Shown piece after piece: positions 5,988 to 12,814 of a stretch of 14,796 bases of DNA (its first letter is position 1; the number at the start of each line of letters is the position of its first letter). The notes below the pieces were generated by a model. That model had not been told where the DNA came from. It worked only from the letters and a program-made list of their open reading frames with translations, and did no database searches. Made by a program: the position numbers and the translations under genes. Source of the stretch: Methanosarcina sp. (GTDB lineage: Archaea; Halobacteriota; Methanosarcinia; Methanosarcinales; Methanosarcinaceae); assembly GCA_013330315.1 (NCBI GenBank), contig DUIO01000348.1, forward strand, positions 4,119 to 18,914, read 5' to 3'.

Positions 5988-7478
5988 ATGAAACTTCTAT
6001 ATGATACGAATATTTTAATTCACATTCAAGATCCAAAAGAGCTACCTCCAAATCTACAAGCATTGTTAACAATAATCCGAGAACATGGCTATCAAGAGTT
6101 TATCCATCCTGCTTCTTTGAAGGATATTGAAAATGATAATAATGCTGAAAGAAGGAAAATAACTCTATCGAAGCTTCGTGGCTATCCTCGACTTCCTTCA
6201 CCTCCCATTCCAGATGATGGATTTACATCTTTAGTTGGCATTCCAGTAAATTCACATGATAAAAATGACAACGAAATTCTTTTTTCACTTAAGAAAAATC
6301 TTGTTGATTTCCTCATAACTGAGGATAAAGGAATTGTAAAAAAAGCTAATTTACTGAATCTTGATGATAGAGTATTTTCAATAGATTCAGCACTCAATTA
6401 TTTTACTGACCTGTATCAACGTTTTTTCCCTAATCATAGTTTATTAAGGAAATGCTATGCTCATGAAATTGATATTGATCAGCCGTTTTTTGACTCGCTG
6501 AAATCCGATTATGGAGATGTGGGTTTTAAAAAATGGTATGAAAAATGTATCAAAGAAAGTCGGGAGTGTTACACATATGAGGTGGATGGAAAAGTTAAAG
6601 CTTTTCTTATGTTAAAAGAAGAAAATGAAGTAATTGAAACACATAATCATCCTATTCCTGCTACAAAAAGAGTTAAAATTGCAACACTGAAGGTCGATTT
6701 TCCAGGCTCTAAAATTGGTGAGCTTTTCCTCAAAATGGCTTTTCAGTATTGCATAAATAATCAGACTTTTGAAATTTATTTAACTCATTTTGAAACTGAA
6801 GATTACACCTTAACTTCTCTCATTGAGAATTTTGGTTTTGAAAAAGTGGGAGAGCTAGCAAAAAATAATGAACCGGTATATCTAAAGAAATTTATTCCGG
6901 AAACTACTGAATCGCCGTCATTAGAGATTGCTAGAAAATACTATCCTTGCTTTAAAGATAGTGAAGGTGTTAACAAATTTGTGATTCCAATTCTTCCCGA
7001 ATATCATGACATTCTATTTCCTGAATACAAAAGAAGGCAAATGAAATTAACAGATTATTTTGAAATCAATATTCCTGGCAATGCAATAAAAAAAGCATAT
7101 CTGTCATCAAGATTTTCTTCAAGATTGGGACTCGGAGACATAATTCTTTTTTATCGTTCACATGATCAAAAAGCGATAACCTCTCTAGGAATAATTGATC
7201 AAGAGCCAGTAAGAACGAGCAATTTAGATGAACTTAAAAGAATCGTAGGTAAAAGAAGTGTATATTCTGAAGAAGAACTTAAAGAATGGGCAGAAAAATC
7301 CGTTTTTGTAATCCGTTTCAAGCATCATTTATACTTGCCAAACCCTTTGAATCTGGACTATCTAAAAGAAAATGGTATTTTGAAAGGTGCTCCACAATCG
7401 ATAACTGAAATAAACCATGAACAATATCTAATCCTAAAAAATGGTGGCAAACTCGATGAACGTTTTACTGTCAATTAA
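5988..7478 (+). CDS. PIN-GNAT-EVE-like triple-domain protein
   Basis: This 496-residue protein joins three folds. Residues 1-145 look like a PIN ribonuclease: LLYDTNILIH (D6), then acids in HDKNDNEIL (D91, D94) and LITEDKGI (E112, D113), the usual metal-binding spacing. Residues about 155-302 look like a GNAT acetyltransferase, with a glycine-containing motif-A-like PGSKIGELFLKMAF (239-252) and the characteristic NFGFEKVGE (281-289). Residues about 330-490 look like an EVE/PUA-type domain (GLGDIILFYRS at 381-391, FVIRFKHHLYLPNPL), a fold that reads modified bases. I chose ATG 5988 over 5970 because GGGGTTGAT (5972-5980) makes a good ribosome binding site 7 bases before it and MKLLYDTN is a normal PIN start. 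The 3' end overlaps the next gene by 23 bases. Base composition is distinctly more AT-rich than hsdR and hsdM. Substrate and catalysis are inferred from fold only. Confidence 0.75.
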   Translation: MKLLYDTNILIHIQDPKELPPNLQALLTIIREHGYQEFIHPASLKDIENDNNAERRKITLSKLRGYPRLPSPPIPDDGFTSLVGIPVNSHDKNDNEILFSLKKNLVDFLITEDKGIVKKANLLNLDDRVFSIDSALNYFTDLYQRFFPNHSLLRKCYAHEIDIDQPFFDSLKSDYGDVGFKKWYEKCIKESRECYTYEVDGKVKAFLMLKEENEVIETHNHPIPATKRVKIATLKVDFPGSKIGELFLKMAFQYCINNQTFEIYLTHFETEDYTLTSLIENFGFEKVGELAKNNEPVYLKKFIPETTESPSLEIARKYYPCFKDSEGVNKFVIPILPEYHDILFPEYKRRQMKLTDYFEINIPGNAIKKAYLSSRFSSRLGLGDIILFYRSHDQKAITSLGIIDQEPVRTSNLDELKRIVGKRSVYSEEELKEWAEKSVFVIRFKHHLYLPNPLNLDYLKENGILKGAPQSITEINHEQYLILKNGGKLDERFTVN

Positions 7479-9486
7479 ACCAATATATGTTGATGAAATC
7501 TTAGCTGGAAAAAAGATATTCGAATTTAGAAAATCCATTTTTAAAAAAAAAGATATAAGTAAAGTATTCATTTACTCGAGTTATCCTGTCAAAAAAATAG
7601 TTGCATCATTCGAGATTGCCAGAATTATTGCTGATTCCCCTAAAAATCTCTGGGATAAATGCCAGAAGTACGGAGGAATCTCTGAAAATGATTTTTTTGA
7701 ATATTTCAAAAATTCAGATATTGGTTATGCAATAGAAATAACCAATCTTAATGAATTTTCTGAGCCGATTAACCCATATAAATTAAAAAAGAACTTTAGA
7801 CCACCACAATCCTACTGTTATTTACCTTTAGATTATTTTGAAAATAAAAGCACCAACAGTATTTCAAGATTAAAAAATCAGGACATAGTGGTATCGGAAT
7901 CAGATAATGATTATCTCACCAATTTAGATGACAATAATAACACTAGCAAAACACAAAAACAAACTAAGCTTTTCAATGAAGATCGATCCCAGAAGGTGAC
8001 CGAACTGTCGGAAGAGTTGTTGAAAAATAGTATAATTAAAGAAGAAAAAATTGGATGGATAGAAACTGAATTAAGTCGAGTAGCTGAAATCATAATGGGA
8101 CAATCACCACCATCTTCAACTTACAATGAAAAAGGTATTGGACTTCCGTTCTTTCAAGGGAAAGCAGAGTTTACTGAAAGGCACCCTGTTGTTTCAAAAT
8201 GGTGTTCACAGCCAAATAAGATTGCTGAAGCAAATGATATTTTAATTTCGGTTAGAGCCCCCGTTGGAGCGACAAATATTGCTAACCAAAGATGTTGTAT
8301 TGGGAGAGGATTAGCAGCCATTCGCTATCCCGATTGCAATAAGTATGTATTCTACTTTTTAAGATTAATTGAAAAAGAGTTAGATAAAAAAGGGACAGGT
8401 ACTACATTTAAAGCCATTTCGGGTTCAGTCTTAAAAAGTGAAATAATCCCCCTGGCACCTCTCCCAGAACAACGCGCCATAGTCTCCAAAATCGAGCAAC
8501 TATTCAGCGAACTGGACAATGGCATTTCTAACCTCAAACTGGCACAGGAACAGCTCAAAGTTTATCGGCAGGCGGTGCTGAAGAAAGCATTTGAAGGGGA
8601 GCTTACGAAAAAATGGCGGGAGCATCAGACGGATTTGCCGGACGCGGGGGAGTTGCTGGAACAAATAAGGAAGGAAAGAGAAGAAGACGAGAAAGTTTCC
8701 GGTAAAAAACTGAGCAAAGTAAAGTCTCCTGCTGACACTGAGTTGGCGGAATTGCCAAAACTACCTACGAGATGGAGATGGGCAGAATTGGGAGAAGTAA
8801 TTGACAATATTCAAGCAGGAAAAAGCATAAAGTGCAATGAAAGACCTCCCGAATCAAATGAACTTGGAATTGTAAAAGTAAGCTCAGTTTCATGGGGAGA
8901 GTTTAACGAAAAAGAAAGTAAAACTTGCTTCAGTGAAGAGGCTTTTAACGCTGATTATATTATTCACAAAAATGATTTCTTATTCAGTCGGGCTAACACA
9001 ATTGAACTGGTGGGGGCCTGTGTTATTGTGAAGTCTATAAACAAACGCTTAATGTTAAGCGATAAAATTCTCAAGATAGACTTCTCACAAAATCATAATA
9101 TCTTTTATTCTTTGTATTATCTGCGTTCTGTTTTTGGTAGAAAAGAAATAGAGTCATTGGCAACAGGTAATCAGGAATCAATGAGGAATATCGGTCAGGA
9201 TAGAATAAAGCGAATAAAAATACCCATATGTTCCCTTCTCGAACAAAAAGCCATCGTTCAGGAAATAGAAACCCGCCTTTCAGTCTGCGATAAGATAGAG
9301 CAGGATATTGAAACAAACCTGGAAAAAACCGAAGCACTACGGCAGAGTATTTTGAAAAAAGCGTTTGAGGGGAAGCTGCTTAATGAAAGAGAACTTGCAG
9401 AGGTTCGCGGGGCAGAGGATTGGGAGCCGGCTGAGGTTTTGCTGGAAAGAATAAAGACTGAAAAGGCAGGAAATGGGAAGAAGTGA
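7456..9486 (+). CDS. hsdS: ASCH-domain / type I specificity subunit fusion (HsdS)
   Basis: This 676-residue protein is an HsdS, the subunit that selects the DNA site for methylation and restriction, with an extra N-terminal domain. Residues 1-125 are ASCH-like (LLSIKPIYVDEILAGKKIFEFRKS, KVFIYSSYPVKKIVASF), a PUA-related RNA or nucleotide-binding fold. Residues 126-195 are an Asn/Lys/Ser-rich linker. TRD1 spans about 199-335, conserved helix 1 begins LPEQRAIVSKIEQLF (336-350) and runs to LKKAFEGEL, TRD2 spans about 438-592, and conserved helix 2 is LEQKAIVQEI...LKKAFEGKL (595-641). The usual length is 400-470 residues, so the excess is the ASCH part. No stop or frameshift separates it. ATG 7456 is preferred to 7441 because GGTGG precedes it and the ASCH motif starts there. 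Composition turns from AT-rich to GC-richer near 8450, at TRD1/helix 1, suggesting domain shuffling. Confidence 0.9.
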   Translation: MNVLLSIKPIYVDEILAGKKIFEFRKSIFKKKDISKVFIYSSYPVKKIVASFEIARIIADSPKNLWDKCQKYGGISENDFFEYFKNSDIGYAIEITNLNEFSEPINPYKLKKNFRPPQSYCYLPLDYFENKSTNSISRLKNQDIVVSESDNDYLTNLDDNNNTSKTQKQTKLFNEDRSQKVTELSEELLKNSIIKEEKIGWIETELSRVAEIIMGQSPPSSTYNEKGIGLPFFQGKAEFTERHPVVSKWCSQPNKIAEANDILISVRAPVGATNIANQRCCIGRGLAAIRYPDCNKYVFYFLRLIEKELDKKGTGTTFKAISGSVLKSEIIPLAPLPEQRAIVSKIEQLFSELDNGISNLKLAQEQLKVYRQAVLKKAFEGELTKKWREHQTDLPDAGELLEQIRKEREEDEKVSGKKLSKVKSPADTELAELPKLPTRWRWAELGEVIDNIQAGKSIKCNERPPESNELGIVKVSSVSWGEFNEKESKTCFSEEAFNADYIIHKNDFLFSRANTIELVGACVIVKSINKRLMLSDKILKIDFSQNHNIFYSLYYLRSVFGRKEIESLATGNQESMRNIGQDRIKRIKIPICSLLEQKAIVQEIETRLSVCDKIEQDIETNLEKTEALRQSILKKAFEGKLLNERELAEVRGAEDWEPAEVLLERIKTEKAGNGKK

Positions 9487-9492
9487 GGAAAC

Positions 9493-10914
9493 ATGATCTC
9501 TGAGCAATTGAAAATCATCATTAAGGACGGTGAAGGGCTTACCGTGGAATTCAAGGAATGCAGGGATCAGTTAAACAGGGATGTGTACGAGACCATCTGT
9601 GCTTTTTTGAACCGCAGCGGAGGGCATATTGTCCTTGGGGTTGATAACAGCGGCAATATTACAGGAATTGATTCGGGTTCTCTACCGCAAATTAAAAAAG
9701 ATCTGGTCACTGCACTGAATAACTTCCAAAAGATCAATCCGCCTCTCTATATATTGCCTGAAACAGTGGTCGTTGACGGAAAAACCCTACTTTATCTTAG
9801 CATTCCTGAAAGTTCACAGGTCCACCATTGTAATGGAAAGATATTTGATAGGAATGAAGATGGAGATCTTGATATAACCAACCATCCTGACGCTGTGGCT
9901 CATCTTTATATTCGTAAACAGAGTTCTTTTTCCGAAAACCGCATCTATCCCTATGTTAAACTTGAAGACCTCCGGGATGACCTTATTCAGAGAGTGCGGA
10001 AAATGGTCCGTTCCCAGAATCCCAACCACCCATGGGGAACCATGAATGATGAGGAGCTTTTAAGCAGTGCCAGATTGTATCAGCACGATTACCAGACCGG
10101 CAAAGAAGGTTACACGCTTGCTGCTATTCTCCTGCTAGGCAAGGATGAAGTTATCCAGAGCGTACTGCCTCATTTCAAAACTGATGCCATCCTTCGCAGA
10201 ATAAATCTTGACCGTTATGACGACAGGGACGACATACGAACCAATCTGATCGAAAGCTATGACAGACTGATGGCTTTTGTTGCAAAACACCTACCTGATC
10301 CTTTCTATCTGGAAAATGACCAGAGAGTCAGCCTGCGAGATCATATCTTCAGAGAAGTTGTTGCAAATATGCTCATTCACAGGGAGTACATAAACGGTTT
10401 TCCTGCAAAATTCATAATAGGAAATAATCAGGTTCTTGCAGAGAATGCGAACCGTCCACACGGACATGGACGAATAAATCCTTCCAATTTCACACCGTAT
10501 CCTAAGAATCCAGTGATTGCTCGATTTTTCAAAGAAATCGGAAGGGCGGATGAGTTAGGTTCAGGTGTCAGGAACCTCTACAACTACACAAGAATTTATT
10601 CCGGTGGAGCTGACCCGCAGCTTCTTGAAGGAGATATTTTTAAGATAATTATTCCTGTTACCCCGCAAGCTACCCCGCAAGCTACATTGGGAAATGAAAC
10701 AAATAAAATAGCTGCATTGCTGGAATATTGCATTGAACCAAGAAGCAGAATTGAAATTCAAGAGTTCATGGGATTGAAGGACAGAGAATACTTCAGGCTG
10801 GAAATTCTGAATCCGCTTATTCAGGAAGGAAAACTCCTGCTTACAATCCCTGATAAACCAACAAGCCCTAACCAAAAATATTACTCTCATCTCAAGGATT
10901 CAAACCATGTCTGA
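9493..10914 (+). CDS. second AlbA_2 / GHKL-like ATP-binding protein
   Basis: The 473-residue protein has the same architecture as the one at 3953 but is clearly divergent. Residues 10-143 are AlbA_2 (LTVEFKE at 16-22, FLNRSGGHIVLGV at 38-50) with a longer insert before YIRKQSS. Residues about 155-390 are GHKL-like: N-box E288-VVANMLIHREY, ELGSGVRNLY (354-363). The middle glycine box is replaced by ENANRPHGHGRI, so classic ATP binding may be altered. A TPQATPQAT linker (390-398) from a 12-base direct repeat leads to a C-terminal winged helix (about 402-465, ending with TIPDKPTSPNQKY). AlbA_2 proteins of this kind often sit inside type I R-M loci. The gene starts 6 bases after hsdS with TGAGGA (9484-9489) as ribosome binding site, and its last 8 bases overlap hsdM. 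Role unknown; regulation or defence is inferred from position. Confidence 0.85.
   Translation: MISEQLKIIIKDGEGLTVEFKECRDQLNRDVYETICAFLNRSGGHIVLGVDNSGNITGIDSGSLPQIKKDLVTALNNFQKINPPLYILPETVVVDGKTLLYLSIPESSQVHHCNGKIFDRNEDGDLDITNHPDAVAHLYIRKQSSFSENRIYPYVKLEDLRDDLIQRVRKMVRSQNPNHPWGTMNDEELLSSARLYQHDYQTGKEGYTLAAILLLGKDEVIQSVLPHFKTDAILRRINLDRYDDRDDIRTNLIESYDRLMAFVAKHLPDPFYLENDQRVSLRDHIFREVVANMLIHREYINGFPAKFIIGNNQVLAENANRPHGHGRINPSNFTPYPKNPVIARFFKEIGRADELGSGVRNLYNYTRIYSGGADPQLLEGDIFKIIIPVTPQATPQATLGNETNKIAALLEYCIEPRSRIEIQEFMGLKDREYFRLEILNPLIQEGKLLLTIPDKPTSPNQKYYSHLKDSNHV
10660..10683 (+). repeat. 12-base direct repeat encoding the TPQA linker
   Basis: Two exact copies of ACCCCGCAAGCT lie at 10660-10671 and 10672-10683 and encode the TPQATPQA linker of the second AlbA_2 protein. 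The place (between GHKL-like region and winged helix) and the unit size (12 bases, 4 residues) match the LGEK arrays of the first AlbA_2 gene, although the sequence is unrelated. Confidence 0.85.
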
Positions 10915-12397
10915 AAACACCTCATCCATCGTTTCCAAAGTCTGGAGCTTCTGCAACGTCCTCAGAGACGGGGGCGTGAGCTACGGAGATTATCTGGAAC
11001 AGTTGACCTACCTCATATTCCTTAAAATGGCTGAAGAGTACGGGAAGCCGCCGTACAACAGAAATATCGGCATCCCCGAAGAATACACCTGGGACAGATT
11101 GAAACAGCAGCGAGGGGCAGAACTCGATACTCATTACAGGGAGCTTCTCGAAGAGCTTGGGCAAAAGCCCGGAATGCTCGGGCAGATCTTCCTTAAATCC
11201 CAGAACAAGGTTAGCGACCCTGCCATGCTCTATAAGATCATTGATATGATCGACAAAGAAAGCTGGGTCATGATGGGGGTGGATACAAAAGGAGAGATCT
11301 ATGAAGGGCTCCTGCAAAAGAATGCCGAAGATACAAAAAGCGGAGCCGGGCAGTACTTCACCCCGCGGCCTCTCATCAAAGCAATGGTGCAGTGCCTCCG
11401 GCCCGAGCCCATGAAAACAATAGGAGACCCCTGCTGCGGTACAGGCGGGTTCTTTCTGGCAGCTTATGACTTCCTTACCTTACACCACCGGCTTGACCGG
11501 GACCAGAGCCGCTTCCTGAAAAACAAAACTTTCGGTGGGAACGAAATAGTCGCAGGGACAAGGCGGCTTGCTTTGATGAATATGTTCCTGCATAACATAG
11601 GAGAGATAGACGGAGAGCCCATGATCTCCAATTCAGATGCTCTCATAGCTGATCCCGGTTACCGTTACGATTACATCCTTACAAACCCGCCCTTTGGAAA
11701 AAAGAGCAGCATGACCTTCACTAACGAAGAAGGGGAGCAAGAAAAAGAAGACCTCACCTACAACAGGCAGGACTTCTGGACAACCACAAGCAACAAGCAG
11801 CTCAACTTTTTGCAGCACATTCACACCATCCTCAAAACCGGCGGGCAGGCAGCAGTAGTACTGCCTGATAATGTCCTTTTCGAAGGCGGAGCAGGAGAGA
11901 CCATCCGCAAAAAGCTTTTAGAAACCACCGACCTTCACACAATCCTGCGCCTGCCAACAGGTATTTTCTATGCAAATGGGGTAAAGGCAAACGTTCTTTT
12001 CTTTGAAGCAAAACCAGCAGCTAAAGAACCCTGGACAAAAGAAGTATGGATCTACGACTACCGCACCAACGTGCACCACACATTGAAAAAGAACCCTATG
12101 AGATATTCGGATCTTGAAGACTTTATCAAATGCTACAACCCTGAAAACCGTCACATCCGTAAAGAAACCTGGAGTGATGAAACTCCCGAAGGCAGGTTCA
12201 GGAAATTCGGCTATGACGAAATTGTATCAAGGGACAAAACGAACCTGGACATTTTCTGGCTCAAAGATAAAAGTCTAGCTGACCTCGAGAACCTTCCCGA
12301 CCCTGATATTCTTGCAAATGAAATAATTGAGAATATGGAGGCTTCACTGGCAAGTTTTAAGGAGATCATGCTCACAATTAATGGAAATGGTGAGTGA
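10907..12397 (+). CDS. hsdM: type I DNA adenine methyltransferase subunit M (HsdM)
   Basis: HsdM transfers a methyl group from S-adenosylmethionine to the N6 of adenine in the site chosen by HsdS, protecting host DNA; with HsdS and HsdR it forms the restriction complex. The 496 residues show the N-terminal helical HsdM_N region (about 8-125, VSYGDYLEQLTYLIFLKMAE), then SGAGQYFTPRPLI (145-157), AdoMet-binding motif I DPCCGTGGF (174-182), and catalytic motif IV NPPF (260-263) in ILTNPPFGKK. VVLPDNVLFEGG and LPTGIFYANGVKANVLFF are also typical. Length and motifs are complete. It starts inside the last codons of the upstream AlbA_2 gene (8-base overlap), so translation is probably coupled. It is richer in GC than the PIN-GNAT and ASCH genes. 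An M gene at the end of the locus, after R and S, is not the common order. Confidence 0.95.
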   Translation: MSENTSSIVSKVWSFCNVLRDGGVSYGDYLEQLTYLIFLKMAEEYGKPPYNRNIGIPEEYTWDRLKQQRGAELDTHYRELLEELGQKPGMLGQIFLKSQNKVSDPAMLYKIIDMIDKESWVMMGVDTKGEIYEGLLQKNAEDTKSGAGQYFTPRPLIKAMVQCLRPEPMKTIGDPCCGTGGFFLAAYDFLTLHHRLDRDQSRFLKNKTFGGNEIVAGTRRLALMNMFLHNIGEIDGEPMISNSDALIADPGYRYDYILTNPPFGKKSSMTFTNEEGEQEKEDLTYNRQDFWTTTSNKQLNFLQHIHTILKTGGQAAVVLPDNVLFEGGAGETIRKKLLETTDLHTILRLPTGIFYANGVKANVLFFEAKPAAKEPWTKEVWIYDYRTNVHHTLKKNPMRYSDLEDFIKCYNPENRHIRKETWSDETPEGRFRKFGYDEIVSRDKTNLDIFWLKDKSLADLENLPDPDILANEIIENMEASLASFKEIMLTINGNGE

Positions 12398-12410
12398 TAA
12401 CTGAAACAAT

Positions 12411-12431
12411 TGTCTGCTTGTGCAGACATTT
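12411..12431 (+). terminator. candidate hairpin terminator after hsdM
   Basis: TGTCTGC and GCAGACA form a perfect 7-base stem around a TTGT loop (12411-12428), followed by TTTAT, 13 bases after the hsdM stop. It lies between hsdM and the tRNA that ends the island. The T run is short, so termination strength is doubtful. Confidence 0.4.
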
Positions 12432-12521
12432 ATCTATTCTTAAATAAACTTCAAAACCTGAAATGAACATCTAATGAACTCTTAAAATCAGAAAGTAAGT
12501 TCCAGGAGAAGCTAAACAAAA

Positions 12522-12567
12522 GTGGGCCCGCTGAGATTCGAACTCAGGACCTCCGCCGTGTGAAGGC
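12522..12567 (-). repeat. right attachment-site copy, inside intact tRNA-Val
   Basis: Direct copy of 841-886 (45 of 46). On integration this copy, brought by the element, restored the 3' part of the tRNA gene. The recombination core must lie within the identical stretch from the anticodon loop to the acceptor 3' strand. Confidence 0.8.
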
Positions 12568-12596
12568 GACGTCATAACCGTCTAGACCACGAGCCC
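12523..12596 (-). tRNA. tRNA-Val (anticodon CAC)
   Basis: The minus strand folds as a full cloverleaf. The 7-pair acceptor is GGGCTCG with CGGGCCC (one G-T pair) and discriminator A. The D arm contains GTCTAGACGGTTATGAC, the anticodon stem is TCGCC/GGCGG around the loop TTCACAC, which gives anticodon CAC at 34-36 and reads GUG, and the T stem CTGAG/CTCAG encloses TTCGAAT. CCA is not encoded (ACT follows). The length is 74. On its upstream side (higher coordinates) an AT-rich element around 12632-12640 could be the TATA box. The 3' end points into the island, and the same 3' part recurs at 841-886. Confidence 0.95.
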
Positions 12597-12722
12597 ATGG
12601 ATTGAAATTGAAAATTAAAAGGGTTAAGCAACCATAAAATAGAACTTCTTATGTATAAGCTTATCGCTTGCGGGCTGATTTTGGGCTTGACCGGGCCTGT
12701 TATGTAATAAATTTTAGATTTT

Positions 12723-12745
12723 CCTGAATGAATTTTTCAATCAGG
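12723..12745 (+). other. hairpin in the leader region before the A24 peptidase gene
   Basis: CCTGA-A-TGAA, loop TTT, TTCA-A-TCAGG makes a 9-pair stem with one A-A mismatch. It lies about 25 bases before the candidate TATA box, in an otherwise featureless 218-base gap between the tRNA and the peptidase gene. It may be a relic terminator or a protein site; no more can be said. Confidence 0.35.
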
Positions 12746-12769
12746 CGATAGGATAAAAAAGTAAAAAAG

Positions 12770-12776
12770 TTATAAT
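12770..12776 (+). promoter_or_regulatory. candidate TATA box of the A24 peptidase gene
   Basis: TTATAAT with an A-rich flank (12751-12769) stands about 39 bases before the start codon at 12815, a fitting distance for an archaeal promoter with a short leader. No strong ribosome binding site precedes the ATG, which fits a short-leader transcript. Confidence 0.35.
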
Positions 12777-12814
12777 GTTCTTCACTATAGAAATAATTTA
12801 GTTGCCTGGTTTTT

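Larger units (their letters stand above)
841..12567. mobile_element. genomic island integrated in tRNA-Val, carrying an interrupted type I R-M locus
   Basis: The limits are the two direct copies of the tRNA-Val 3' part (841-886 and 12522-12567). The geometry fits integration: the intact tRNA at 12523-12596 has its 5' half toward host DNA and its 3' end toward the island, and the orphan 3' part sits at the far end in the same orientation. Between the copies all recognisable genes are accessory (hsdR, hsdS, hsdM, two AlbA_2 proteins, a PIN-GNAT fusion) and all are on the plus strand. Outside lie core-type genes (yggS-like; A24 peptidase; cbiE, cbiD). No complete integrase, origin or conjugation gene is visible, so the element is either immobile now or was moved by an integrase encoded elsewhere. 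Confidence 0.75.

Noticed and set aside
10922..11317. 131-codon minus-strand open frame under hsdM
   Set aside because: It lies wholly within hsdM, whose HsdM_N region and motifs are intact; no family features on the minus strand.
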